Shown: positions 30,833 through 40,207 of the stretch, one piece after another
Layout of the letters: each line of letters starts with the position of its first letter
Numbering within the stretch: position 1 is the stretch's first letter
NCBI RefSeq assembly: GCF_000092025.1
Contig: NC_003062.2
Location: 2,292,001 to 2,356,000, forward strand
DNA length: 64,000 nt
Direction of reading: 5' to 3'
Source: Agrobacterium fabrum str. C58
GTDB lineage: Bacteria > Pseudomonadota > Alphaproteobacteria > Rhizobiales > Rhizobiaceae
Position numbers and translations under genes: made by a program
Notes under the pieces: generated by a model
Database searches by the model: none
Told to the model about the DNA's origin: nothing
The model's input: the letters and a program-made list of their open reading frames with translations, nothing else

Positions 30833-32029
30833 TCAGCCCTTGTTCTTGTTGTAGACGTCGAAGAACACAGCGGCGAGCAGCACGAGGCCCTTGACCATCT
30901 GCTGGAAATCGATGCCGAGACCGACGATCGACATGCCGTTATTCATCACACCCATGATGAAGGCGCCGATAACGGCCCCGGTGATCTTGCCAACGCCGCC
31001 GGAGGCCGAAGCACCGCCGATGAAGCAGGCCGCGATCACGTCAAGCTCGAAGCCCACGCCTGCCTTCGGCGTCGCCGAGTTGAGGCGGGTCGCGATGATC
31101 ATGCCGGCAAGACCGGCCAGCACGCCCATGTTGACGAAGGTGAGGAAGCTCAGGCGTTCGGTGTTGATACCGGAAAGCTTGGTCGCCTTCTCATTGCCGC
31201 CCATGGCGTAAACGCGACGGCCGATGGTCGTGCGGCGCGTCACGAAGCTGTAAAGCGCGATCAGAACCAGCATCACGATCAGAACGTTCGGCAGGCCACG
31301 ATAGGTCGACAGCTGGTAACCCAGGAACAGGATAGCGCCGGAGATCAGCAGATTCTGCACGATGAAGAAACCGAACGGCTCCACGTCGATGCCATGCTTC
31401 ACGTTCACCACGCGACGGCGCCACGCCAGATAGAACAGCGCGACCGTAATCAGCACGGTCAGGATCATCGACGTGGTGTTCAGACCTTCGATGCCGCCGA
31501 TATCAGGCAGGAAGCCGGTGCTGATGACCTGGAAATCGGTCGGGAAAGGACCGATATTCTTGCCGCCGAGCACGAAAAGCGTCAGGCCGCGGAACACCAG
31601 CATGCCCGCCAGCGTCACGATGAACGACGGAATGCGGTGATAGGCGATCCAGTAACCCTGGGCAGCACCGATGATGCCGCCGATGACGAGACAAATCAGC
31701 GCCGCCAGAAACGGGTTCATGCCCCATTGCACGGTCAATATGGCCGCGATCGCGCCGACGAAGGCGACGATGGAACCGACCGAAAGGTCGATATGCCCGG
31801 CCACGATGACGAGCAGCATGCCAAGCGCCATGATGACGATGAACGAGTTCTGCAGGATGAGGTTGGTCAGGTTCACAGGGCGGAACAGGATGCCGCCGGT
31901 GTAGAACTGGAAGAAAACCATGATGGCGACGAGCGCGATCAGCATGCCGTATTCGCGGATATTGGATCGAATATACGACCCGACCGAGATGACGTTGCTT
32001 TCTTCGTTTGTGGTGTTTGCCGAACTCAT
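30833..32029 (-). CDS. gguB: Multiple-monosaccharide ABC transporter permease GguB
   Basis: Membrane component of the ChvE-dependent importer for galactose, arabinose, glucose and related sugars. 398 residues with about ten hydrophobic segments. It carries the permease signature of the XylH/AraH type near [23 protein letters not shown], the EAA-like loop. The ATG overlaps the gguA stop by 4 bases (ATGA). It works with ATPase GguA and periplasmic ChvE. Confidence 0.95.
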   Translation of the reverse strand: MSSANTTNEESNVISVGSYIRSNIREYGMLIALVAIMVFFQFYTGGILFRPVNLTNLILQNSFIVIMALGMLLVIVAGHIDLSVGSIVAFVGAIAAILTVQWGMNPFLAALICLVIGGIIGAAQGYWIAYHRIPSFIVTLAGMLVFRGLTLFVLGGKNIGPFPTDFQVISTGFLPDIGGIEGLNTTSMILTVLITVALFYLAWRRRVVNVKHGIDVEPFGFFIVQNLLISGAILFLGYQLSTYRGLPNVLIVMLVLIALYSFVTRRTTIGRRVYAMGGNEKATKLSGINTERLSFLTFVNMGVLAGLAGMIIATRLNSATPKAGVGFELDVIAACFIGGASASGGVGKITGAVIGAFIMGVMNNGMSIVGLGIDFQQMVKGLVLLAAVFFDVYNKNKG

Positions 32030-33564
32030 GAGTTCTTCTCCCCTGAGCGCATGATAGCGCGCATGATGCTTTCCTGGCTCGCCTCTCCCTTCGGCAATTC
32101 AGCGACGATGCGGCCTTCGTTCATGACGTAGATGCGGTCGCAATTGCCGAGCAGTTCAGGCATTTCCGATGAGATCATCAGAACGCCTTTACCATCGGCA
32201 GCGAGCTGGTTGATGATGGTGTAGATTTCGTATTTTGCGCCAACGTCGATGCCGCGTGTCGGTTCATCGAGGATCAGCACATCAGGGTTGGAGAACAGCC
32301 ACTTGGAGAGCACAACCTTCTGCTGGTTGCCGCCCGAAAGATTGACCGTTTCCTGGAAGATGCCCGATGACCGAATGCGAAGACGCGTGCGGAAATCGCT
32401 CGCCACCTTCATTTCCTTGATGTCGTCGATGATGCTGGCCTTCGACACGCCGGCGAGATTTGCCAGCGTGGTATTGTGCAGGATGTTGTCGTTGAGCACG
32501 AGCCCGAGATGTTTGCGGTCTTCGGTCACATAAGCGAGACCGGCGTCGATCGCCTTGCGCACGGTGCTGACATCGACAGGCTTGCCGTCGATCAGCACGT
32601 CGCCGGTGATCCTGTGGCCATAGGACTTGCCGAACACGCTCATCGCGAACTCGGTGCGTCCTGCCCCCATCAGCCCGGCGATGCCGACGACTTCGCCCTT
32701 GCGGACGGTGACGTTGATGTCGTGCAGAACCTGGCGGTCGCGATGCTGCTGGTGATAGGCGTTCCAGTTTTTGACTTCGAGAATGGTCTCGCCGATCGGC
32801 ACATCACGCGGCGGATAACGATCTTCCAGATCGCGTCCCACCATGTTGCGGATGATGACATCCTCGCTGATTTCTTCCTGATGACAGTCGAGCGTCTTCA
32901 CCGTCATGCCGTCGCGCAGCACGGTGATCTGGTCGGCCACCTTGCGCACTTCGTTCAGCTTGTGGGTAATGATGATCGAGGTCATGCCCTGATTGCGGAA
33001 TTCCATCAGGAGATTGAGCAGCGCCTCGGAATCGCTTTCGTTGAGCGAAGCCGTCGGCTCGTCGAGGATGAGCAGCTTCACGCTCTTCGACAGTGCCTTG
33101 GCGATTTCGACCAGCTGCTGCTTGCCGACGCCGATATCGGTGATCAGCGTCTCGGGCGATTCCTTCAGACCCACCTTCTTCAGGAGTTCGCGGGTACGGT
33201 TGAAGGTCTGCTGCCAGCTGATGACGCCGTTCGAAGCGACTTCGTTGCCAAGGAAGATGTTTTCCGCAATCGACAGGAGCGGCACGAGTGCAAGCTCCTG
33301 GTGAATGATGATGATACCAATATCTTCACTGTCGTTGATGGCGCGAAAATTCCTGACTGCGCCTTCATAGTGGATTTCGCCCTCATAGGTGCCGGCGGGG
33401 TAAACACCGGAAAGGACCTTCATCAAGGTCGACTTCCCCGCGCCGTTCTCACCGACGAGTGCGTGGATCTCACCCTCTTTCACCTTGAGGTTAACGTTCT
33501 CAAGCGCTTTCACGCCCGGAAACGTCTTGGTGATGTTCCGCATTTCGAGAATGGTATTGGCCAT
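32026..33564 (-). CDS. gguA: Multiple-monosaccharide ABC transporter ATPase GguA
   Basis: 512-residue double-domain ATPase of the MglA/XylG class. The first half has Walker [10 protein letters not shown] (near residue 38) and a [11 protein letters not shown]alker B. The second half has the degenerate P-loop GLMGAGRTE typical of this class and the [15 protein letters not shown] signature. It energises sugar uptake through GguB. It lies about 90 bases after chvE, with a terminator-like hairpin in the gap, and overlaps gguB. Confidence 0.96.
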   Translation of the reverse strand: MANTILEMRNITKTFPGVKALENVNLKVKEGEIHALVGENGAGKSTLMKVLSGVYPAGTYEGEIHYEGAVRNFRAINDSEDIGIIIIHQELALVPLLSIAENIFLGNEVASNGVISWQQTFNRTRELLKKVGLKESPETLITDIGVGKQQLVEIAKALSKSVKLLILDEPTASLNESDSEALLNLLMEFRNQGMTSIIITHKLNEVRKVADQITVLRDGMTVKTLDCHQEEISEDVIIRNMVGRDLEDRYPPRDVPIGETILEVKNWNAYHQQHRDRQVLHDINVTVRKGEVVGIAGLMGAGRTEFAMSVFGKSYGHRITGDVLIDGKPVDVSTVRKAIDAGLAYVTEDRKHLGLVLNDNILHNTTLANLAGVSKASIIDDIKEMKVASDFRTRLRIRSSGIFQETVNLSGGNQQKVVLSKWLFSNPDVLILDEPTRGIDVGAKYEIYTIINQLAADGKGVLMISSEMPELLGNCDRIYVMNEGRIVAELPKGEASQESIMRAIMRSGEKNS

Positions 33565-33610
33565 ATCGCAATCCAGCGCCCGATTAATTCAGACGTTTTT
33601 ATTTTTATGG

Positions 33611-33640
33611 AAAAACGGGGATGACGCCAAGCCATCCCCG
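33611..33640 (-). terminator. Intrinsic terminator or attenuator between chvE and gguA
   Basis: On the minus strand CGGGGATG pairs with CATCCCCG (33633-33640 with 33616-33623, 9-base loop) and is followed at once by TTTTT (33615-33611). Placed 15 bases after the chvE stop, it would end most chvE transcripts and let a fraction read into gguAB, giving excess binding protein. Confidence 0.85.
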
Positions 33641-33654
33641 CATGTGTCTTCAGC

Positions 33655-34719
33655 TTATTTCAGCTGGTCTTCCTTGTAGTAACCGCCGTCAACGAGAACC
33701 TGCTTGTAGTTCTCCTTGGTCACTGCAACCGGCTTCAGCAGGTAGGACGGAACAACCTTGACACCATTTTCATAGGTCTTGGTGTCGTTCACTTCCGGTT
33801 CCTTGCCTTCCATGACAGCGTTGACCATGTTCACGGTCACCTTGGCGAGTTCGCGGGTGTCCTTGAAGATGGTGGAGTACTGCTCGCCGGCAATGATCGA
33901 CTTGACGGAAGGAACTTCAGCGTCCTGACCGGAAACGACCGGCAGCGGCTGGTCCTTCGTGCCATAACCAACGCCCTTCAGCGAGGAGATGATGCCGATG
34001 GAAAGACCATCGTAAGGCGACAGAACGGCGTCAACCTTGGCGTCGGTGTAATAAGCCGACAGGAGGTTATCCATACGAGCCTGGGCCGTTGCCGGATCCC
34101 AACGCAGCGTGCCGACCTTGTCCATTCCCATCTGACCGGACTTCACGACCAGCTTGCCGCTGTCGATGTAAGGCTTCAGAACCGACATCGCGCCATCATA
34201 GAAGAAGAAGGCGTTGTTATCATCCGGCGAACCGCCGAAGAGTTCGATGTTGAACGGACCCTTGCCATCCTTCAGGCCGAGCTTGTCGGTGATCGAAGTT
34301 GCCTGCAGAACGCCAACCTGGAAGTTGTCGAAGGTTGCGTAGTAGCTGACGTCGCCGCTGTTGCGGATGAGGCGGTCATAAGCGATGACCTTGATGCCCT
34401 GCTCGCCGGCCTGCTTCAGAACGTCCGACAGCGTCGTGCCGTCGATCGACGCGATCACGAGGACCTTGACGCCCTTGGTGACCATGTTTTCGATCTGGGA
34501 CAGCTGGTTCGGAATATCGTCGTCAGCATATTGCAGGTCGGTCTTGTAACCGGCTTCCTGCAGCTGCTTCACGATGTTGTTGCCGTCGTCGATCCAGCGT
34601 GCGGACGACTTGGTCGGCATCGCGATACCGACAGAACCCTTGTCCTGTGCGAAAGCCGGCGCTGCGAAGGACGCAGCACCGATGGCACAAGCTGCCATCA
34701 GCGAAATAATGGACTTCAT
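33655..34719 (-). CDS. chvE: Periplasmic sugar-binding protein ChvE
   Basis: Galactose/glucose-type periplasmic binding protein, 354 residues. The Sec signal peptide ends at APAFAQ (about residue 24), and the mature protein starts [21 protein letters not shown], matching ChvE. In Agrobacterium it delivers sugars to GguAB and also binds the VirA periplasmic domain to boost vir induction, and mediates sugar chemotaxis. It is divergent from gbpR, its LysR-type activator. The chvE mRNA is a known target of the small RNA AbcR1 in this genus, but the pairing site was not examined here. Confidence 0.96.
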
Positions 34720-34899
34720 TAACTCTCTCCCTTGAGCCCTTCTCTGGAGCCCGCATGCTGCGGTGCACCATGAAATTCATGCCGTCACAAGTAAGGAGCC
34801 GCCCTGCGCTTGCTCCATTTCGCAGTTGCGAAATGAAACAGCTGCCGCTCCTCCCCGGCATTCCGCAAATTGTTCTGAATCCATATAACTGTCAAATAG

Positions 34900-34935
34900 A
34901 ATATATCGGTTTCCATATATCAATTATGATATATT
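34900..34935. promoter_or_regulatory. AT-rich inverted repeat in the gbpR-chvE divergent promoter
   Basis: AATATATC (34900-34907) and GATATATT (34928-34935) flank a 20-base spacer that contains another CATATAT run. The position between gbpR and chvE fits a GbpR binding region overlapping both promoters. LysR-type boxes are usually interrupted palindromes with T-N11-A cores, so this is a candidate only. Confidence 0.5.
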
Positions 34936-34953
34936 AAATCGATACAAAAACCG

Positions 34954-35979
34954 ATGAGGGGTATAAAATCAAGGATGAGCAACCAAAAAGTGTATGAGCA
35001 GGCGCAAACAACAGAGGCTCTTTTCGTCTTTGAAGACAACCCTCTGCTGCGGGCCGGATTAAAGATGAGCCACCTGCGCATGCTCGTGATGATCGAGGAG
35101 CACGGACAGGTCAGCGCCGCCGCGGCAGCCATGAACATGACGCAGCCGGCAGCCTCGCGCATGCTCTCGGAAATGGAAGCAATCGTCAAATCACCGCTTT
35201 GTCAGAGAGCCTCGCGCGGCGTGGTGCTGACGAAATTCGGCGAGGCGCTGGCGCGCCGCGCCCGCACCATATTGCTGGAACTGCGCGAAGCTAGCCGTGA
35301 ACTCAACCAGATGAAGTCGGGCAGCGGCGGTTCGGTCTATATCGGCGCCGTCACCGCCCCGGCGATCAGCCTCGTCGTTCCCGCCATCAGGCGCGCCATG
35401 GACACCTATCCCGGCATCGAAATCAACGTGCAGGTGGAGAGCAGCAACGTGCTGGCCCGGGAACTGCTGGCGGCGCGTCACGATTTCATCATCGGCCGCA
35501 TTCCCGATGACTTCGATCCCGGCCTCTTCTCCATCCACGAAATCGGCATCGAGCGCGCCTGTCTGGTGGTGCGCGAAGGCCACCCGCTGATGCGCGGCGA
35601 GCCCGTGACCCTGCAGGATCTCTCCGGTTACGACTGGGTCTTCCAGCCACCCGGCGCGCTTTTGCGCAGAACGATGGAGGATGTCTTCCTCACCCATGGC
35701 GTCGCCATGCCGCGCAACGTCATCAACACGCCATCCGTGGTGCTCACCCTTGCCCTCGTCTGCAATACCAATGCCATCGCCCCCATCGCGCAGGACATGG
35801 CCGAATTTGTTGCGGGGCAGCAGGCAGATATCGGCCGAACCCGCATTTTGCCAACGGATTTCGAACTCGTGGTCAAGCCTTACAGCATCATTACCACCAA
35901 AGGCCGGGTCCTGCCGCCCAGCGCCCGCCTGCTTTATGATCTGGTGCTGGATGAAAGCCGTAAGCTGACCAACACCTGA
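34954..35979 (+). CDS. gbpR: LysR-family regulator GbpR (galactose-binding protein regulator)
   Basis: Activates or represses chvE depending on sugar supply. 341 residues with an N-terminal winged HTH (about residues 38-95, containing GQVSAAAAAMNMTQPAASRML) and a periplasmic-binding-protein-like effector domain. Divergent placement next to chvE is the defining context. ATG 34954 is listed; ATG 34975 (MSNQKVY) is an alternative and has a GAGGGG farther upstream. Confidence 0.92.
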   Translation: MRGIKSRMSNQKVYEQAQTTEALFVFEDNPLLRAGLKMSHLRMLVMIEEHGQVSAAAAAMNMTQPAASRMLSEMEAIVKSPLCQRASRGVVLTKFGEALARRARTILLELREASRELNQMKSGSGGSVYIGAVTAPAISLVVPAIRRAMDTYPGIEINVQVESSNVLARELLAARHDFIIGRIPDDFDPGLFSIHEIGIERACLVVREGHPLMRGEPVTLQDLSGYDWVFQPPGALLRRTMEDVFLTHGVAMPRNVINTPSVVLTLALVCNTNAIAPIAQDMAEFVAGQQADIGRTRILPTDFELVVKPYSIITTKGRVLPPSARLLYDLVLDESRKLTNT

Positions 35980-36052
35980 CGACGGCAAGCCCGACTCCAC
36001 CTTCACCCTTTATAGAAGCCGGATCATTGAGGCCGGCGCAGGGAACAGCCGC

Positions 36053-36529
36053 ATGCTCTTCGGACAATCCGTCTTCCAGTCGGTCGTCGAAAGACTGAAA
36101 CAGGAGAAAGAAGAAGAAGGCACGGAGCCTTCACCGCCGGCCGGCCACCGCATTGCCGGTTTCAGCTCGGGTTTCGTGGTCGATACCCATATAGAAGCGC
36201 CGCAGCCGGCAAACGGCAATCTTGATGCCTATCTCGCCTTCCTGGCCGATCCTGCGCCACCGCCGGAATCTCAAACGGAGCCCGAACCGGAACCGATGCC
36301 GGCCCATCTCGAAAAAACCGCGCTTGCCGATGTGTCCGCGGAACTGGCGATCCAGGAAACCGATACAGTCGCAACCCTTGCGGAAAAACGCCGGGCTTTC
36401 GCACGGCTCAATCATCCCGACCGGGTGAAACCGCAATTCCGGCACAATGCCACCCTGCGCATGACGGCCGCGAATCTGCTGATCGACCAGGCGCTTCGCA
36501 TGCTGCGGACCCGCGAGCATTTCCGCTGA
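36053..36529 (+). CDS. J-domain-like protein with C-terminal HPD motif
   Basis: 158-residue soluble protein with a disordered, Pro/Glu-rich middle (residues 68-85) and a short helical C-terminal region containing an HPD tripeptide (H121-P122-D123) between two helices (TLAEKRRAFARLNHPDRV). This is the J-domain hallmark that stimulates DnaK. The family is not named with confidence. The placement of the J-like domain at the C-terminus differs from DnaJ but occurs in DjlA-type cochaperones. It is monocistronic after gbpR. Confidence 0.7.
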   Translation: MLFGQSVFQSVVERLKQEKEEEGTEPSPPAGHRIAGFSSGFVVDTHIEAPQPANGNLDAYLAFLADPAPPPESQTEPEPEPMPAHLEKTALADVSAELAIQETDTVATLAEKRRAFARLNHPDRVKPQFRHNATLRMTAANLLIDQALRMLRTREHFR

Positions 36530-36584
36530 AAACGGGCGGTGAGATTAATACGGGAAATGCTTCAAACCGAAGATAGAGGCCGCT

Positions 36585-36848
36585 TCAGCCCGCATCGTTC
36601 TTGTCAGTGGGCGCGCTTTCGGCGGCAGGCTCCTCTGCTCCATCCTTGGACACAGCGGCGTTACTCGCAGGTTTGAACTTCAGCAGCAATTCATAGGCCG
36701 CATAAGCGCCGACGCCACCGACGATGGTTCCCCAGAAAAACTCGCGATTGACGAATTCGATGACGGCCCATGCGGCGCAAAAGCCGACGATGAGCAACCG
36801 GACCCATAGCGGGCGATAAAGCGGGTGACTCGTATCGATATTCAGCAT
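36585..36848 (-). CDS. Small hypothetical membrane protein
   Basis: About 87 residues from ATG 36848. Two hydrophobic stretches (LWVRLLIVGFCAAWAVIEFV and FWGTIVGGVGAYAAYELLL) are followed by an acidic, alanine-rich soluble tail ending KNDAG. Rhizobiaceae carry many such small two-helix proteins, and I cannot name this one. The longer frame to 36953 would prepend a basic leader with no ribosome site. Confidence 0.65.
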   Translation of the reverse strand: MLNIDTSHPLYRPLWVRLLIVGFCAAWAVIEFVNREFFWGTIVGGVGAYAAYELLLKFKPASNAAVSKDGAEEPAAESAPTDKNDAG

Positions 36849-37105
36849 GGCGTTCCGGTCTCTGGCCTTTCCAGTCGATCGCATGGTCGCGGCTTCGTGC
36901 CGCAGGGCGCGAAGATATCCATGCGTCTTGGCGGTTTCACAGGCAAATTGCAACGCAATTCAGCCCGCCGCCAATCAGACTGCCGTGAAAACCGGAACGG
37001 GAGATAGTCACCGCAGCCGCGGACGATGGGAAAACGGCACCATGGACGCTGCACGCCCATCTTGCGGACGCGAGGATCTTCGATTGCCGTCAGCCTCTTC
37101 GATTT

Positions 37106-37612
37106 TCAGTCGCGCAGGCGTCCCAGCAGGGCCAGAAGCTGGTCGCGGGCCTTCTTGCCGCCGATCCTGTCAATCAGCTTTTCCTCGCGGTCCCGCCATG
37201 TATTGGAAAGCCGGTCGAGCAGGCTGCTGCCTTCTTCCGTCATGTCGAGGAAATGAACGCGCCTGTCCTCTTCCGACTTGCGGCGGACGAGCAGCCCCTT
37301 CTCTTCCATGCTGTCGACGATCGCGACGAAATTAGCGCGCTGAATGCCGAGCGCTTCTGCTACATCGCTCTGTTTCAGGCCCGGATTACCGCCGACGATG
37401 ACGAGAACGGAAAAATCAGCCGGCCGCAAACCCTGCTCGGCCAGCACATCGGCAAAACCGTTTGCCACGGCAAGTTGCGAGTGCCGCAAATGGTAGCTGA
37501 TCGCAGTCGTCAGCAACCCATAGTCGATTGCCGTATTATGCGCGGCTTCCGCGCTGCCGCTTTCGCTTTTTTCCGTCCGCGGCCCGTTGCTATGTGCCAG
37601 TCGCAAAGCCAT
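37106..37612 (-). CDS. MarR-family transcriptional regulator
   Basis: 168-residue winged-helix repressor or activator. The N-terminal 30 residues are variable. The MarR fold follows, with LRPADFSVLVIVGGNPGLKQSDVAEALGIQRANFVAIVDSMEEKGLLVRR as the recognition helix and wing (about residues 62-110), and a dimerisation helix at the C-terminus. No target gene adjoins it in the same direction. A palindrome 31 bases upstream of its start suggests autoregulation. Confidence 0.9.
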   Translation of the reverse strand: MALRLAHSNGPRTEKSESGSAEAAHNTAIDYGLLTTAISYHLRHSQLAVANGFADVLAEQGLRPADFSVLVIVGGNPGLKQSDVAEALGIQRANFVAIVDSMEEKGLLVRRKSEEDRRVHFLDMTEEGSSLLDRLSNTWRDREEKLIDRIGGKKARDQLLALLGRLRD

Positions 37613-37642
37613 CCGATCCCCCGCCTGATTCGTTCCCTTACC

Positions 37643-37664
37643 TTGTCGAAGTTATAACCGACAA
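37643..37664. promoter_or_regulatory. Candidate MarR operator
   Basis: TTGTCG (37643-37648) and CGACAA (37659-37664) form an inverted repeat across a 10-base spacer that itself contains the palindrome GTTATAAC. It lies just upstream of the marR start, the usual place for an autoregulatory site. Confidence 0.55.
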
Positions 37665-38134
37665 CGCTGCGAAACTGTATCCCAAATAAATGTAGATGAT
37701 ACTAATATTGTATAATAATTTGAGAGTTAAACGCCGTCTACGCAAACCGGAACCCAAACTCGACACCCGGCAAACAATAAAAGTATGACTATTTACCCGT
37801 GAATTACAAGGGGATAAAATCACCTCCCGCACCCGGCTTTAAGGGCATTGCCGCAATCCGGTCGCCTCTTCGCAAAAGGGGCAAAACAACGGGCGGGTCA
37901 GGCAATAAGATACTACTTATAAGAGAAAATTGATTCCGTTAAAAAAGCAATACATCGACGACGGATGGCCCGCATTGCCACATACAAGCCGGCGATCCAC
38001 CCCACACGAGGCCGCCACAACCGCCCCCACTCGAAAACAGGCAAGGTTTCGCAAATCTTTGATTTTTAGACATTGATGCAAAAACAAAGCTGGGGTATGA
38101 ACCAACCGCTGCACGCGATTCAAGCGTGACCGCT
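37665..38134. other. 470-base AT-rich gap before tRNA-Arg, no gene seen
   Basis: AT-rich DNA carrying the upstream promoter regions of marR (minus) and the tRNA (plus). Short frames occur on both strands, but none shows a ribosome site or protein-like composition. No integrase remnant was recognised. Confidence 0.5.
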
Positions 38135-38211
38135 GCACCCGTAGCTCAGCTGGATAGAGTGTTGGATTCCGATTCCAAAGGTCACAGGTTCGAATCCTGT
38201 CGGGTGCGCCA
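38135..38211 (+). tRNA. tRNA-Arg (anticodon CCG)
   Basis: 77-base cloverleaf with encoded CCA. The acceptor stem GCACCCG pairs with CGGGTGC. The D-arm contains AGCTCAGCTGGAT. The anticodon stem TTGGA/TCCAA encloses the loop TTCCGAT, giving anticodon CCG that reads CGG. The T-arm is CAGGTTCGAATCCTG. tRNA-Arg genes are frequent integration sites, but no duplicated 3' end was seen in the window. Confidence 0.97.
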
Positions 38212-38338
38212 TCAATTTCTGATTACCGCTTCCACCCCGGCATCTTGCCGACGGGTGAAATATGTCAGGCTCCATCGACCTCCGCTCGTCCCACAAACAA
38301 GTTGAAATCACAACTGCCGGATTTCGCTCAACATATCT

Positions 38339-39772
38339 TCAATCGGACTCTACGCTTGGCGTCGGCTGCGCAGCCAGAAGCTTTCTTTTTCGAACAACCG
38401 GCAATCCCGGATGCGGTATCTTCACCCTTCCCGCATCTTTGCCGTTTCGGGCAGGCTCCGGTTCGGCTTCATCTTCCACAAGGCTGGCATTCGCCTGCAG
38501 ATGCAGGCCCATCACTGCCACCAGCAGGAAAAACCAGACGAAACCGGAGCTGAGCAGGAACAGGGTTTCCAGAAAGCCGTAGAGCAGCACATAAAGCCAG
38601 ACACCGACATAGAGCCGCGTCAGCGGGCTGTTCCGTGTGGCGCTATCCATTTTGCCAAGATAGTGAAGGGGCAATAGACATATCCACATCAGCACCAGAA
38701 CAAGTCCGGGTATGCCGCCCGCAAGCAACAGGTCGAAATAGCCACTGTGGGACGCTGGTGCGGTCGTCGCCCAGCTATTGTTCTCGGTGAAGCTCGACAT
38801 CAGGGTGTCGCTGCGCCAGAAGGCCTGATATCCGTATCCGAGAATCGGGCTTTGGCGGATATAATCGATGGCGACGGTCCAGATATCGGTTCTGCCCGTA
38901 AAACTGGCGTCGACACCCATCCGCGTCAGCATCTGCGCAAACACCGGATCGACCGTGGTGCCCACGGTCACGACGGTGAAGACCAATAGAAGCGAGGCCA
39001 CGACGGTATATCGCCAGCTGGGCCAGCGCACGATGAACCAGCCCGCGGAAACGACGATCGGCATCAGGCCAAGCACCGTCTTGCCACCTGACTTGACCAG
39101 AAAGATCAGCGATAACAGCAGCACCAGCAAGCCGCCGATAAACGACCAGCGACGGCAGAGATAGATCGCCAAGATGATCAGCACCGCCATGACCGAGGCG
39201 GCCTCGTTCTTGTGCTGAAAAACCCCGCGCCAGTTACCCGCCAGAAGCGGCTCCAATGCGTCGCTCGCCTGGTGGATAGACCGCGATGGCAGCACGATGA
39301 CGCCGAAATAACACAGGAACAGGATAATCATCACGCAGCCGGCAAGCAGCGTGGTGAATTGCCGTTCCGTGCGCGGCAATTGCAGAAAGCCACCGGCAAG
39401 CACGCAGATGATGGCGCACATCACAAGCCGCCTGATCGAAAACATCGGCGCTTCCCCCACGATCGAGGTGAAGACAAACCATCCGAAAATCGCTGCCATC
39501 AACAGGCGCGGCGTGAAAATCAGGGAAAACGAACGCTCCTTCGCCATGAATGCCACGAAGCTGAAAAGCAGGATGATCGCGATGAGCTGATTAAGCAGGT
39601 TGGACCCGGCCGCCATGGCGGATCCCTCATAGGTCGAGGAAAGCGAAACATAGGGCGAGAAGCCGACCGTGAAATAGAGGAACGTCACATAAAACAGTGT
39701 ATTCCGCCAATATCCACGCGCCTGTTCTTCGTGCGCTGCATCCATAAGGGGGTCTTCTCTGCCTTTTTCCAT
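38339..39772 (-). CDS. O-antigen ligase / polysaccharide polymerase-like membrane protein
   Basis: About 477 residues with eleven or twelve hydrophobic segments and a large periplasmic loop near residues 295-345 holding GRTDIWTVAIDYIRQSPILGYGY, the hallmark of the O-antigen ligase/ExoQ-type (Wzy_C) family. These enzymes polymerise or transfer lipid-linked glycans in the periplasm. ATG 39772 is listed; ATG 39745 (MDAAHEEQ) with an upstream GAGAAGA is also plausible. It lies beside an acyltransferase and about 10 kb from other polysaccharide genes. Confidence 0.85.
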   Translation of the reverse strand: MEKGREDPLMDAAHEEQARGYWRNTLFYVTFLYFTVGFSPYVSLSSTYEGSAMAAGSNLLNQLIAIILLFSFVAFMAKERSFSLIFTPRLLMAAIFGWFVFTSIVGEAPMFSIRRLVMCAIICVLAGGFLQLPRTERQFTTLLAGCVMIILFLCYFGVIVLPSRSIHQASDALEPLLAGNWRGVFQHKNEAASVMAVLIILAIYLCRRWSFIGGLLVLLLSLIFLVKSGGKTVLGLMPIVVSAGWFIVRWPSWRYTVVASLLLVFTVVTVGTTVDPVFAQMLTRMGVDASFTGRTDIWTVAIDYIRQSPILGYGYQAFWRSDTLMSSFTENNSWATTAPASHSGYFDLLLAGGIPGLVLVLMWICLLPLHYLGKMDSATRNSPLTRLYVGVWLYVLLYGFLETLFLLSSGFVWFFLLVAVMGLHLQANASLVEDEAEPEPARNGKDAGRVKIPHPGLPVVRKRKLLAAQPTPSVESD

Positions 39773-39781
39773 GCGGCCCAC

Positions 39782-40207
39782 ATCATATCCGATGCTTCAT
39801 CCGGTAACATGAATATCCCGCCAAAACCCTATTTTTTAGTTATTCATAATACACGGAGGAATAGCAGATTTTCAGACACGGCGACGGATGGGCATATGGT
39901 GCGAGACATCCGAACGGGCAGACCGGGCCGAGTGCCGATTGCCCCAACGCTGCCAAAGATGAGCTCGCCGCGGTACACAGCGCCCTTGATCAGGATGGTT
40001 ACCCGATTGCGCGCACAACCGCCGCGTCAAGAAAGAATAATTCCGATCGCCGGGTTCTTCAGATTTTAAGTATTTTTTGAACATATACACCATCAATTCT
40101 TGCAAGCATCGGATGAGGATAATGCGGTGACTTTTTCGATGGGGTGCGAACCGCTGCCTCGTTTTTGAGGCAAGGAACGTGAACGGTTGAGATTCTCAGG
40201 GGTGTCG
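39782..40207. other. 430-base divergent promoter region
   Basis: Separates the ligase-like gene (minus) from the acyltransferase (plus). It is AT-rich around 39830-39880 and 40070-40100. A small hairpin TGCCTC/GAGGCA (40155-40160, 40167-40172) with a T-rich loop precedes the acyltransferase. No credible gene was seen. Confidence 0.45.

Noticed and set aside
30824..32131. 435-residue frame antisense to gguB
   Set aside because: Highly charged His/Asp/Arg-rich translation without a fold, mirrored from a membrane-protein gene.
37917..38138. 73-residue small gene before the tRNA
   Set aside because: Runs into the tRNA gene from the opposite strand and has no credible start region.
38135..38340. 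Genomic island integrated at tRNA-Arg(CCG)
   Set aside because: No integrase and no second copy of the tRNA 3' end were seen on either side; the downstream genes are ordinary envelope genes.
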